DNA from: Deltaproteobacteria bacterium UBA6601
Lineage (GTDB): Bacteria; Myxococcota_A; UBA796; UBA9615
NCBI GenBank assembly: GCA_002433485.1
Contig: DJIF01000107.1
Span: 1-21,140 of the forward strand
Direction: 5' to 3'
Length of the DNA stretch: 21,140 nt
Notes under the pieces: model-generated
The model's database searches: none
The model's input: only the letters and a program-made list of their open reading frames with translations
Told to the model about the DNA's origin: nothing
Made by a program: the position numbers and the translations under genes
Shown here: positions 1 to 7,510 of the stretch, piece by piece
Layout of the letters: each line of letters opens with the position of its first letter
Numbering within the stretch: position 1 is the stretch's first letter

Positions 1-309
1 GGCCAGACAAGCGCGTTCAGCGGCTCGAGCTGCTTCACCGCAGGCATCGGACTCGTCATCACCGCGCTCTCCCCCGGCCCAACGGCCCTCAACGCAGTAC
101 TCATTACGCTCCTCGCAGGCCTCTTGCGGATAGCCCTCACTCAGGCACCAATCAAGCCAGTCAGCACAATCTTCATCGCTGCCGTCAACCGTAGCGAAAT
201 ATGCGGACCGCGCCTCAGCTATTGGAGTGCCTGGCTCAGCACAACCAGACCCGCCCAAGAGGAGGCATGAAAGGCTAAACGCCAATAAGTAAGAAGTGCT
301 CTCAGACAT
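1..309 (-). CDS. Exported cysteine-rich protein, probable lipoprotein (3' end outside window)
   Basis: The minus strand is open from an ATG at 309 to the left edge, giving 103 codons with no stop. The N-terminus is a hydrophobic export signal (Leu/Ala/Ser/Cys-rich, about residues 6-20) ending in GGSGC, with Cys23 as a possible lipidation site. The -3 residue is not the usual Leu, so the lipobox is atypical. The mature part is acidic and has regularly spaced cysteines C48-x6-C55-x9-C65-x6-C72, which suggests disulfide-linked helical hairpins in the periplasm or at the surface. An AAGG purine run lies upstream of the ATG. It is divergent from the FG-GAP lipoprotein gene. I do not recognise a family, and the stop codon lies beyond position 1. 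Confidence 0.6.
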   Translation of the reverse strand, partial: MSESTSYLLAFSLSCLLLGGSGCAEPGTPIAEARSAYFATVDGSDEDCADWLDWCLSEGYPQEACEERNEYCVEGRWAGGERGDDESDACGEAARAAERACLA

Positions 310-628
310 CTCATCACCCTTTCGCAAGTGGGCACCCCTTTGAAAGGCCGATGCCATGAAGCGACCGGGCCATTATCGACCTTGAGTGCAGCACTGCAAA
401 CAAAACTGTGCCACAGGGGCGCTACTGACCGCTGCCCATCAAGATTTTCGGCAAAGACGCCCAAGCAACACAGATCCCCTAAATGAGCCGGCCAAAGAAG
501 GGTGTTGAGCGCAATCGATCATTTTCACTTCACAATATACCAACTGGTTGATATATAGCCGCCGACTGAGCGCAGAGGAGGCCCAGTCTCGACCGATAAG
601 CTCGCCATAACTTAAGGACTGAATCATC
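310..628. other. Divergent intergenic region
   Basis: This 319-base gap separates two divergent exported-protein genes. The only supported element is a sigma70-like promoter with a dyad for the right-hand gene (529-557, listed separately). Short minus-strand reading frames here have no ribosome binding site and an unconvincing composition. No RNA gene was recognised. Confidence 0.5.
529..557 (+). promoter_or_regulatory. Probable sigma70 promoter with a dyad in the spacer
   Basis: TTCACA at 529-534 (5 of 6 to the -35 consensus) is followed after exactly 17 bases by TATATA at 552-557 (4 of 6 to the -10 consensus). Transcription would start near 564, about 65 bases before the FG-GAP lipoprotein. 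The spacer and -10 hold an imperfect dyad, ATATACCAA (535-543) against TTGATATAT (548-556), with one mismatch. This is the position where MerR-type or repressor proteins often bind. The promoter is inferred from sequence alone. Confidence 0.45.
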
Positions 629-1984
629 ATGCAGCTGTCTCGAATCGTTGTGCTCATCGCCATCATCTCCACCGCAGTGGGCTGTAAGCCGCCATGTGAA
701 ACCTTCGTGACTCAGTCAATGGGCCCCGGCCCGGGCGCCGGCGAAGTGGCCGCCGTTCAAGCTGGCCCCTTCAAGCTGAATCGCTACACCGTTGACAGCG
801 GTGCATGCGGTGCTGCCTGGGTCCAGGTTGCGGATGTCCGCGGCAATGGTCGAGCCGACCTTGTGGTGAGCCGCTACGGCCGAGCAGGCTCTCCCTTTCA
901 GGTACCCCGCGGCGAGGTTGTGCTCTACAGCCGCGCCAGCGATCTCGGTCAATGGAACCGCAGCCCAATCATTACCCAAGAAGATGACCTTATCTTCCCC
1001 AGCCGCAGCACGCTCACAGATCTCGACGGTGACGGGGATCTGGATGCAATTGTTCCCACCGGCTGGTTCCTCTGCGAGATCGTTCCCGGACTCAGCTCCT
1101 GCGGAGGCATCCTCTGGTACGAGCAGACCGAGAATGGCTGGGTGCGCCACGATGTGCTGCCCGCTGAACAGGAATTGTTCTTCCACACCGCCCTGCTCAG
1201 TGACCTCAATGGCGATGGCATCGAGGACCTCATCAGTGTTGGCGAGCGCTTCGAGACCAAGAGCGCGCCCGGCCTGGCTGAAGTGCGCTGGTGGCCCGGC
1301 CTGACCGAAGGCGGCCCCTTCGCAGCAGAGTGGCACACCATCGGCGAGGGTCTTGGAACCAAGCCGCGTTTGGGTGACGTCGACGGCGACGGCGACATGG
1401 ACATTTACGGTGCCCAGTATTTCCTGCCAGGAAACTCCTTCGGCTGGTTCGAGCAGGTACGCGCTCCGGAAGGGCTCTCAGACCCGGGTGAGTGGACCTA
1501 TCACGTGATTGACGATGAGGTCGGTGGTGCCATCGACATGGCGCTGGTCCCGGACCTCATGGGCGATGGCAAGACCTACGCCATCGGCAGCAACCACACC
1601 AACCCCGAAGAAAATGCCGACGACCCTGAGGCTGGTGTCTTCCTATACGAGGTCCCTGCCACGGTCACCGAACCCTGGAAGCGCACCAAGATTTCCGGTG
1701 AAATCCTGGCCCGCCCGGGTCGCGGCTCCCTGGCCCCCGGAGTTATTGGCACCGGCGATCTCGACCTCGACGGAGACATTGACCTGGTGGTCAGTGGCGA
1801 CGGCGATGAGCGAGTCCTGGTCTACGAGCAGACTGAAGGCGGCTTTACTGAGCACGTCCTCGAAGAGTCGCTGGGACAGGCCGGCGGAGTCACGTTCGCC
1901 GACCTCGACGGCGACGGCGACGAAGAGCTGCTGATGACCGGCTACGAAAACGACGCCGTCTACATCTACGAAATCGCCCCCTGA
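629..1984 (+). CDS. FG-GAP/VCBS repeat surface lipoprotein
   Basis: 451 residues. The signal peptide has a hydrophobic core at residues 6-17 and ends in AVGC, with Cys19 the probable lipidated residue. The rest is a predicted beta-propeller of FG-GAP/VCBS repeats with calcium-loop motifs: DVRGNGRADL (about 69), DLDGDGDLD (131), DLNGDGIEDL (192), DVDGDGDMD (250), DLDLDGDIDL (377) and DLDGDGDEEL (425). Such proteins are surface adhesin-like or of unknown function, and the sequence shows no enzyme active site. The ATG at 629 is chosen because the signal peptide begins there; an AAGGA lies about 11 bases upstream, a rather long spacing. It is expressed as a single gene and followed by a strong hairpin terminator. 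Confidence 0.9.
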   Translation: MQLSRIVVLIAIISTAVGCKPPCETFVTQSMGPGPGAGEVAAVQAGPFKLNRYTVDSGACGAAWVQVADVRGNGRADLVVSRYGRAGSPFQVPRGEVVLYSRASDLGQWNRSPIITQEDDLIFPSRSTLTDLDGDGDLDAIVPTGWFLCEIVPGLSSCGGILWYEQTENGWVRHDVLPAEQELFFHTALLSDLNGDGIEDLISVGERFETKSAPGLAEVRWWPGLTEGGPFAAEWHTIGEGLGTKPRLGDVDGDGDMDIYGAQYFLPGNSFGWFEQVRAPEGLSDPGEWTYHVIDDEVGGAIDMALVPDLMGDGKTYAIGSNHTNPEENADDPEAGVFLYEVPATVTEPWKRTKISGEILARPGRGSLAPGVIGTGDLDLDGDIDLVVSGDGDERVLVYEQTEGGFTEHVLEESLGQAGGVTFADLDGDGDEELLMTGYENDAVYIYEIAP

Positions 1985-2006
1985 AGCCACAATAGGAGGC
2001 GTTAAA

Positions 2007-2045
2007 ATCGAGCCCGGTGGTCGCCAGTCGACCACCGGGCTCGAT
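2007..2045. terminator. Strong hairpin terminator, probably bidirectional
   Basis: A perfect 17-base-pair stem (2007-2023 with 2029-2045) encloses a 5-base loop CCAGT, 22 bases after the FG-GAP stop codon. On the plus strand it is followed only by GCTTT. On the minus strand it is followed by TTTAAC, after an A/T pair inside the stem. It lies between convergent genes and probably ends both transcripts. Confidence 0.8.
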
Positions 2046-2096
2046 GCTTTCCGGGCCCCGCCACCACGCAGAGCTGCAACCGCAGCCGGCCCTTAG

Positions 2097-3209
2097 CTAA
2101 GGACAGCGACCAGGTTCGGCCCTGGAAACCGACAGCGCCTCGCCACAGTCATTGGAGCAGTCCTCTGCATGGGTGTAGCAGCTGAGCAATGCTCCATCCC
2201 GCCGAGCATGAAAGCCAAACTCGAACTTCACCGGTGAGGCCTCAAGGATGCTGCTGCAAGCATCAAACAGCTGCTCCATGGTCTGCGGGGCAGGTCCGCC
2301 CTGGGGCTGACAGGTCGTCACACCATCGTTGAAGCGACAGGCCTCCCAATCACGAACTGCGCCATCCGCGACACTTCCCACCACCCAGGCCCGACGCCCG
2401 GTCGCGTGCTGAATGCAATAATCGGGTCCTTGCTGCTGCCGGGTCTCTCGCCAAGCCGCACGGGCAGTCTCAAGGCGAGCAAAGGCATCTTTCTGTATCT
2501 CAGTGCGCACTCGAGTCCAGCGCTTCTTCTGCTCCTGCTCCAGGCGCTCAACCTGCACCATCAGCTCCTTGTACTTGCCGTGATCGCGCTCATAGCCATG
2601 ACTACCTTCAGCGTGCCACTTGGCAACCATCCAGCACTCACTCGCTTCTCCCAGCTCACAGCCCCGCTGGCGGAGCCCGGTCTCATCAGCACCCGGCAGA
2701 GACGGATCATGCTGAGCCAGCACCGCCCCACTCCGACAGGCGGCGCCATCACCCAGCTTGCAGGCCTGAGCAAAGGCGTTCAGGGCGGCGGCGAAATCCT
2801 TCGGCCGCAGCAACTGAAGGGTATCCCCCCACTTCCGACAAACGCTCGCGTTGCCCGCTGTGCAGGCGCGCTGCATCCGCTCCATACGTCCGGCATACAG
2901 GCACATAGAGAACGCACGGCGCTCATAAGGACAGCTCCCCCTGGACTTCAACAACCGCTCTGCCTGAGCACGCTCCGTGCTGTAACCCGAAGTCTCCATC
3001 AACCAGGCAGCCTCGTTGCAGCCGCTCTGCTCGCCCTGCTCACAAGCCGACAAGAAGCGATTAAGGCGCAGCCCATAAGGGCGAGCTGTCCAGCCTTCTA
3101 TGAGATCCCGCTCAATGGCTTTCTCAAGAGGACTAAGGTCGTCTCCAGCAACAGCGCTGGTCACCGTCAGAAGCGCCAGAGTCACTGCATAAACAATGGA
3201 CCGAAGCAT
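2097..3209 (-). CDS. Periplasmic Sel1-like repeat protein with paired cysteines
   Basis: 370 residues from ATG 3209; a GTG directly before it at 3212 is an alternative. GGGGA lies 8 bases before the ATG. A cleavable signal peptide ends at AVAGD (about residue 22). Four C-x7-C units (ACEQGEQSGC, ACTAGNASVC, ACKLGDGAAC, GCELGEASEC) mark Sel1-like/TPR-type helical repeats between about residues 50 and 200. In Helicobacter Hcp proteins, equivalent cysteine pairs form a disulfide within each repeat. A charged helical linker follows (about 215-260), then a cysteine-rich C-terminal domain of about 110 residues that I do not recognise. Probably a periplasmic protein-protein interaction scaffold; no enzymatic motif is visible. 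It is convergent with the FG-GAP gene. Confidence 0.85.
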   Translation of the reverse strand: MLRSIVYAVTLALLTVTSAVAGDDLSPLEKAIERDLIEGWTARPYGLRLNRFLSACEQGEQSGCNEAAWLMETSGYSTERAQAERLLKSRGSCPYERRAFSMCLYAGRMERMQRACTAGNASVCRKWGDTLQLLRPKDFAAALNAFAQACKLGDGAACRSGAVLAQHDPSLPGADETGLRQRGCELGEASECWMVAKWHAEGSHGYERDHGKYKELMVQVERLEQEQKKRWTRVRTEIQKDAFARLETARAAWRETRQQQGPDYCIQHATGRRAWVVGSVADGAVRDWEACRFNDGVTTCQPQGGPAPQTMEQLFDACSSILEASPVKFEFGFHARRDGALLSCYTHAEDCSNDCGEALSVSRAEPGRCP

Positions 3210-3550
3210 CACTTATTCCCCATTCACAGCAACTGATTGTGCGGTACCTGTGCAAGCTTAGACGAGCCTGCTGCCCGGTTCTTCAGCGACCAACAGACTC
3301 GGAAGCTGGCTTGCCCTGGACCGGGAGCTGATTCGGCTGCCTAAAGCCCAGAGCAGCAGCATCGCGCCGCAGCACTGGCCCAGCGTAGCCGATAGCCGTT
3401 GCTCGTCCGGTTGGTAACGCTGAAGCTGAGAGCCCAGGTAGCCAAGTCGGCCTCCTAGTCAGCCTGCCAGTAGTCATTGCCCCATCCCCACTGATCCAGC
3501 AGCTGCCAAAGCCCAGCGACCTGAATAAAGGTCTGAGCTTACTTGCCGTC
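3210..3550. other. Intergenic region, possibly holding decayed coding sequence
   Basis: No intact gene is supported here. One minus-strand frame from about 3540 down to 3345 reads protein-like, rich in Trp, Gln and Asp (for example LLDQWGWGNDYWQAD), but is broken by two stop codons and has no start. An alternative minus-strand frame of 89 codons needs a TTG start and has a low-complexity composition. The stretch may be the remnant of a lost gene, or simply the upstream region of the Sel1-like gene. No convincing promoter for that gene was found. Confidence 0.3.
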
Positions 3551-3610
3551 AATTAATCAAAAAAAACGACCGCGCGGTCGTTTTTGCCAATACGACCAAA
3601 ACGATTAATT
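3551..3610. terminator. Bidirectional intrinsic terminator inside an outer inverted repeat
   Basis: The core is AAAAACGACC / GGTCGTTTTT around a GCGC loop (3562-3585). A run of 8 A precedes the GC stem and 5 T follow it, so it can terminate in both directions. An outer inverted repeat, AATTAATC (3551-3558) with GATTAATT (3603-3610), surrounds it. It insulates the cytochrome operon promoter from whatever lies to the left. The gene it serves on the plus strand is not evident. Confidence 0.8.
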
Positions 3611-3635
3611 AGCGTCCAAGCTAACCTTTAAGAGC

Positions 3636-3664
3636 TTGACTGAGACGACTTTGAGACCTAATAT
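3636..3664 (+). promoter_or_regulatory. Promoter of the cytochrome operon, predicted to give a leaderless mRNA
   Basis: TTGACT (3636-3641, 5 of 6) and TAATAT (3659-3664, 4 of 6) are separated by exactly 17 bases. The -10 box ends only 7 bases before the ATG at 3672, so the transcript should start at or next to the start codon. That fits the absence of any Shine-Dalgarno sequence there. It also rules out an upstream in-frame TTG at 3636, which is part of the -35 box. Confidence 0.6.
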
Positions 3665-3671
3665 CCAAAGC

Positions 3672-5057
3672 ATGAATCGACCAATACGACTCATTTCCGC
3701 CGTACTGCTCTTCAGTCTGGCGGGCTGTGACAGCCCAGAGCTTGACCCCAATATCAGTCAGGCAATCGGCCGCTGCATCTACATCAACGGCTTCAGCAAG
3801 AACCTGGAATGCAAAGAATACCTGGGCAGCAACTGGACCGCCGAAGCCATCGCTGACAACTGTGCAGCGCCGGTTCCGGGCTCGGATCCCGGTACCTACG
3901 AACCAGGTCTTGCCTGCGATAGAAACCAGATTCTCGGTGAATGCTTCGTTGACCCTGGTACGGTCGAGGCCGCAACCATTGTGTTCCCCGGTGAAGAAGG
4001 CGACTCCTGCAACGGTCTCTCGATGGGCTGTGGCTTCGCTGGAGGAGAGTACGTTCCAGCCGCTGCCTGTGGCGGCGAAGACCCGCTCATCAACGACCCG
4101 GGACCTGCCGAACCTTTCATCCCTTTCCATCAGGTCTGCATGGACCCATTGCCGGGAGAGCCTCCGGGCATGGGCCCCGATGGCCAGGTCTGTACCTGGG
4201 AAGCGATCTCAGGAGCTACTGAGGCGGGCCGCAGCTACACGGACTACGCCGACTGTGCTCCAGTCCTGACCCAGCGGCCCTATTGGGTGGCCGATGCTCA
4301 TAGCAGTACCGACCCCAATGACCCCCGCTACCAGGAGAAGTCGTTCCAGACCGAATATGCATGGGCCACCCAAGAGATCGAAGCTACTGCATGCGTTTGC
4401 TGTCATTCACTGAAAGACAGTCCGGATACCGGGCCTTCCGGCTGGCACATCGGCATGGCCGGGCTGTGGACCGACGGCTTGGACGATGACGGTCTGGCCG
4501 TTCTGGCGGGCTGGATCGACTCCACCGCCTTCGGCGCCTTTGAGCCTCAAGACAACAATGGCTTTCATCGAACCGATATCGGCCTACCCACCACCGACCC
4601 TGAGCGAATGCGAAACTTCCTTGAGGGGGAGTTGGAAAGGCGCGGCTTAAGTCCAGCTGACTTCGAGGGAGCACAAGCCTTCGGCGGTCCTCTCGCCGAC
4701 CAGATGTTCTATGAACCCACTGCCTGCACCAACGGCAATGGTGTTGACGCAAATGGTCTCATCAACTGGAGCGGTGGTGGGATCCGCTATCTCTATATTC
4801 TTGAAGGAGACGCCGAATCTCCCGGCGTCCCGCCCAACCGTAACCTGCCCGAAGGAACAATCTGGCACTTCGACATCTCTCCTGCACAAGCCTCCCTGCC
4901 TAGTGGAGTTCAATATGGAGAACTGCCAGAGGGAGCGACCCAGGTATTCCCAGCATCAGGCGCGCCCGCTGCGCTGGAGTCGGGCCGGACCTACTATCTC
5001 TATGCGCTCATGGATATCGCGCTGCCGCTGACCAGATGCCTGTTCGTAGCGCCCTGA
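3672..5057 (+). CDS. Large lipoprotein with one c-type haem site
   Basis: 461 residues. The signal peptide ends in a textbook lipobox LAGC (Cys19), so the protein is anchored in the outer or inner membrane and faces the periplasm or outside. A single CxxCH haem c motif, CVCCH, spans residues 241-245 and contains an extra adjacent cysteine. The region before it has many cysteines (about 13 between residues 30 and 190), probably disulfide-bonded. The C-terminal part (about 255-461) has no family I recognise. The start is fixed by the signal peptide and by the promoter just upstream. The stop overlaps the next gene, another lipoprotein cytochrome, by 22 bases, so the two are likely translationally coupled and may form an electron-transfer pair. 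Its substrate is unknown. Confidence 0.8.
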   Translation: MNRPIRLISAVLLFSLAGCDSPELDPNISQAIGRCIYINGFSKNLECKEYLGSNWTAEAIADNCAAPVPGSDPGTYEPGLACDRNQILGECFVDPGTVEAATIVFPGEEGDSCNGLSMGCGFAGGEYVPAAACGGEDPLINDPGPAEPFIPFHQVCMDPLPGEPPGMGPDGQVCTWEAISGATEAGRSYTDYADCAPVLTQRPYWVADAHSSTDPNDPRYQEKSFQTEYAWATQEIEATACVCCHSLKDSPDTGPSGWHIGMAGLWTDGLDDDGLAVLAGWIDSTAFGAFEPQDNNGFHRTDIGLPTTDPERMRNFLEGELERRGLSPADFEGAQAFGGPLADQMFYEPTACTNGNGVDANGLINWSGGGIRYLYILEGDAESPGVPPNRNLPEGTIWHFDISPAQASLPSGVQYGELPEGATQVFPASGAPAALESGRTYYLYALMDIALPLTRCLFVAP

Positions 5058-5362
5058 AACTATCGCACTTATGCCTCTTACTAACCCTGCTGATAACCAT
5101 CGGCTGTGGGTCGTCTGAGCCGCAAGATCAACCAGAGCCGATCAGTGGCGCGGCTCTCTGGCTTGAGACCTGCGCTGGCTGTCACGGCCCCTACGGGGAG
5201 GGCAGCGATGTGGGTCCTGATCTTCGCTATCAAGTAGGAACACTGAGCTTTGATGATGTGGTGGCCACGATCGTTGACGGGAGCGGCTCAATGGACCCTG
5301 TCCAGCTCAGCACGGCAGAGGCAGAAGCTGTAGCGCACTTCCTGCTTGAAGAATTGCTGTAG
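5036..5362 (+). CDS. Small monohaem cytochrome c lipoprotein
   Basis: 108 residues. A hydrophobic signal (about residues 8-22) ends at TIGC, Cys24 being the likely lipid anchor. The haem motif is CAGCH (46-50), and GSGSMDP (Met86) has the position and context of the distal axial Met of class I cytochromes c. Length and motif order match minimal cytochrome c domains (Cytochrome_CBB3 / cytC family). It is a periplasm-facing, membrane-tethered electron carrier. Its ATG lies inside the end of the preceding cytochrome gene with no clear Shine-Dalgarno, which points to coupling. The next gene follows after 19 bases. Confidence 0.9.
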   Translation: MPVRSALKLSHLCLLLTLLITIGCGSSEPQDQPEPISGAALWLETCAGCHGPYGEGSDVGPDLRYQVGTLSFDDVVATIVDGSGSMDPVQLSTAEAEAVAHFLLEELL

Positions 5363-5381
5363 CCCAGGATTGGCAATCTAG

Positions 5382-6320
5382 ATGTCCCAGGCAAGAGTTG
5401 CAGTCCCCTCCTCTCTGCTGAGCGAACCAGGGCTAGCTCATAGTGACGCCAGCCAGGGAGACTGGACTGCCCATAGACTCACAGAGCTGTTCGAGCTGAT
5501 CCCCATCGGTCTAGAGCTGAAGCAGATCCTCAGTACCCGGCCACCGGGCTCGTGCCCCCTTGATCCAGCACAAACCATAAAGCTGTTCGACAATCGCATG
5601 ACTACCCCATTGGGCGAGCCATTACAGCGATGGACTGAGATCTGGCTGGACTCCGATCAAGCCCGGGATCTCGACGGCATTCTCCTACCCACCGGTACAC
5701 TCAGCGCCCCCTCCCATCAATCAGGAAGCGGCGAGGTGCAGAGCGGTTCCGCGCCCGCAGCAACGGACCGGTTCGCCGCGACGGTCATGAAGAGGCTTCC
5801 GCTGCTACCCATCGAAGCAATGGACCGCATACAAGACCCAGAACTACGGGAACTCTTTGTCACCCGGGTATTGGCCAAAGCGAGACTTCGCAACCTGTTT
5901 GAATCTAAGTGGACCTGGTCGCAGCTGATCGACTTCCACAGCCGCGAAAAGACCTTATTGCTCGCTCACTGCCCAGCCACACTCAAGGTCCTTGGGGCCC
6001 TGGTCGCTAAAGGGCCGGCCTCCTGCAAGGAAGTCGCCGACAACTATCCGATACTCTTCATGGAAGCGCTGCAAGTGCCCAGCAGCAGGGGCAAGCACGC
6101 CAACGCTTTGAATCATCTGGCGGGCTTCTTCAAGCGCCGCGTGAGCGACGAAGGAAGACGCTCTGTGGCCCAGATCATCGAGAGCTATCGACTTGGCCGC
6201 ATCACCCGCAAAGTACCCCTCAACCTGATCCGCAGGATCGGAACTGAGCACCATTGCGCCTGGCTGCTCAAGCAGTCGTACCTGTACCTGTCACCCAACA
6301 GCGAAGCGCTGGAGCTGTGA
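5382..6320 (+). CDS. YbgA-like DUF523-DUF1722 protein with a cysteine-less DUF523 domain
   Basis: 312 residues. The C-terminal half (about 150-312) matches DUF1722/YbgA: LRELFVTRVLAKARLR, the IDFHSREKTLLLAH segment, SRGKHANALNHLAGFFKR, and KVPLNLIRR near the end. The N-terminal half follows the DUF523 outline (RVAVPSSLLSEP, LTELFELIPI, then LPLLPIEAMDRIQDPELRE). The cysteines conserved in DUF523 are gone: SSCLLG is SSLLSE here, the VPxCPE cysteine is replaced, and the SPSCG cysteine is missing at about residues 106-112. DUF1722 genes often neighbour photolyases (ybgA-phr in E. coli), and a photolyase lies nearby here. The molecular function of the family is not established. It sits third in the cytochrome-DCC operon. 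Confidence 0.85.
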   Translation: MSQARVAVPSSLLSEPGLAHSDASQGDWTAHRLTELFELIPIGLELKQILSTRPPGSCPLDPAQTIKLFDNRMTTPLGEPLQRWTEIWLDSDQARDLDGILLPTGTLSAPSHQSGSGEVQSGSAPAATDRFAATVMKRLPLLPIEAMDRIQDPELRELFVTRVLAKARLRNLFESKWTWSQLIDFHSREKTLLLAHCPATLKVLGALVAKGPASCKEVADNYPILFMEALQVPSSRGKHANALNHLAGFFKRRVSDEGRRSVAQIIESYRLGRITRKVPLNLIRRIGTEHHCAWLLKQSYLYLSPNSEALEL

Positions 6321-6763
6321 AATTGGCTGCCACGCGGATATCGGCAAGTAACCAATCCGCTGATTGGGACCTTGAGGTCTTCTTCGACGGCGACTGCCCA
6401 CTGTGCCTCCGAGAGATCCGCATGCTGCAACGACTCGACAGCAAGCAGCGCAAAATCCGCTTCACAGACATCTCGTCACCGAGCTTCCTGGCCGAGGAAC
6501 TGGGCGTGAGCCAGGCGACGCTTATGGCGCGGATTCATGGACGGCTTCCCAGCGGAGAGTGGCTAGAAGGAGTGGAGGTTTTTCGCCAGCTCTACACCAG
6601 CGTAGGGTTTGGAGCCGCCGTATCCCTGAGCCGACTGCCGGGAATCGCCGGCGCTCTGAATGTGCTCTACGATTGGTTCGCAGCCAATCGCCTAAAACTT
6701 ACCGGTCGCTGCGAAAGCCCTGAGGCCTGTCGTCCATCGAGCCCTGCACAGCTACAACCTTGA
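6317..6763 (+). CDS. DCC-family (DUF393) thiol-disulfide protein
   Basis: 148 residues from a GTG at 6317 that overlaps the preceding TGA as GTGA, a common coupling arrangement. An ATG further upstream in frame (6254) would need a 67-base overlap and adds residues not expected in the family. The family signature is clear: FFDGDCPLC with Cys27 and Cys30 as a CxxC pair, then LREIRMLQRLD and a hydrophobic C-terminal half with a GVEVFRQL segment. DCC proteins are thioredoxin-like predicted oxidoreductases of unknown substrate. They recur in light- and photolyase-associated gene sets. It ends the plus-strand operon; a short GC hairpin at 6762-6776 has no T run. Confidence 0.8.
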   Translation: MKLAATRISASNQSADWDLEVFFDGDCPLCLREIRMLQRLDSKQRKIRFTDISSPSFLAEELGVSQATLMARIHGRLPSGEWLEGVEVFRQLYTSVGFGAAVSLSRLPGIAGALNVLYDWFAANRLKLTGRCESPEACRPSSPAQLQP

Positions 6764-6829
6764 GGCCTCTGGCCTCGAGCGCCACAGTCACGGGTTCCCT
6801 GGGCCCTGCTGCAAAGCTCAGCCCAAAGG

Positions 6830-7465
6830 CTAGTTGGCAGGCCCTGCGACAGTGGGAACAGGAAGCCCTCGCAGCGGAACCAGGACCTCGTTGCGCCGTA
6901 AGAACGGGAGCTGCATCGGCGGATCGTATTGGGCCAGAACAGGCTCGCCCGCCGCTTCCAATCCGGCTTCGTTGAGCAGCGCCAGCAGCCGAGCCTCCAT
7001 CCGCCGGGCAACCGTCGATGTGGCCCATCCAGAGAACACGATAGCTGCCATTTTTCGAGCAGGCCGCTCTACGAGTTCAACCTCGCCATCGATGGGCTCA
7101 GGAAGCGAGTTCAGGGAGAAAGAGGCGGGCATAACAAAACTCATCCGCCAACCGGTTGCTGTCGGGGCACTGGTAACGGGGGCAGTCATAGCGATGGATT
7201 GATTGCGCTGATTCCCACCAAAGATGTAGCCAGCAAGACGACGAAAACCGGACGAGAGCGAACGTCTTGAGTCATTGTTCACAAGGGTTCGGGCCTCGAT
7301 GGTCGCGGGGTAATCCCTGACCTCAAAATCAGCAAAGCGGTCGACTACCTGATAGGGGGCATGTTCAACATCTGCGGCGCGCGCAGCCCGCCAACTCACC
7401 GCCAGAATCAGTAGCGCAAACACCGCAATTCCTATCATCCAAGGTCTCAGGTCAAGTGTTTCCAT
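6830..7465 (-). CDS. SOUL-family haem-binding protein
   Basis: 211 residues with a single N-terminal membrane segment (about 9-26) followed by ARAAD, so it is membrane-anchored or cleaved and acts in the periplasm. SOUL/HBP hallmarks are present in order: YQVVDRFADFEVRDYP (38-53), GFRRLAGYIFGGN with SIAMTAPV (73-97), and YDPPMQLPFLRRNEV near the C-terminus (about 180-194). SOUL proteins bind haem or related tetrapyrroles and occur repeatedly next to photolyase genes. It lies 45 bases downstream of the photolyase on the same strand and is probably cotranscribed with it. The substrate or ligand cannot be read from the sequence. Confidence 0.9.
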   Translation of the reverse strand: METLDLRPWMIGIAVFALLILAVSWRAARAADVEHAPYQVVDRFADFEVRDYPATIEARTLVNNDSRRSLSSGFRRLAGYIFGGNQRNQSIAMTAPVTSAPTATGWRMSFVMPASFSLNSLPEPIDGEVELVERPARKMAAIVFSGWATSTVARRMEARLLALLNEAGLEAAGEPVLAQYDPPMQLPFLRRNEVLVPLRGLPVPTVAGPAN

Positions 7466-7510
7466 AAAGTCACCCGGTAGAGTTTGCCCAAAGGAATCAA
7501 GCCGCCAAGG

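Noticed and set aside
716..1336. Minus-strand open frame of 206 codons
   Set aside because: It is antisense to the FG-GAP repeat gene; it reads as the complement of Asp/Gly-rich repeats and has no signal or domain.
2406..3236. Long plus-strand open frame of 276 codons
   Set aside because: It is antisense to the Sel1-like gene, which has a signal peptide and regular repeats. The plus frame is Leu/Ser/Pro-rich with no ribosome site or recognisable domain.
6762..6776. GAGGCC-TCT-GGCCTC hairpin at the DCC stop codon
   Set aside because: The stem is short and no T run follows on either strand, so it is insufficient for a terminator call.
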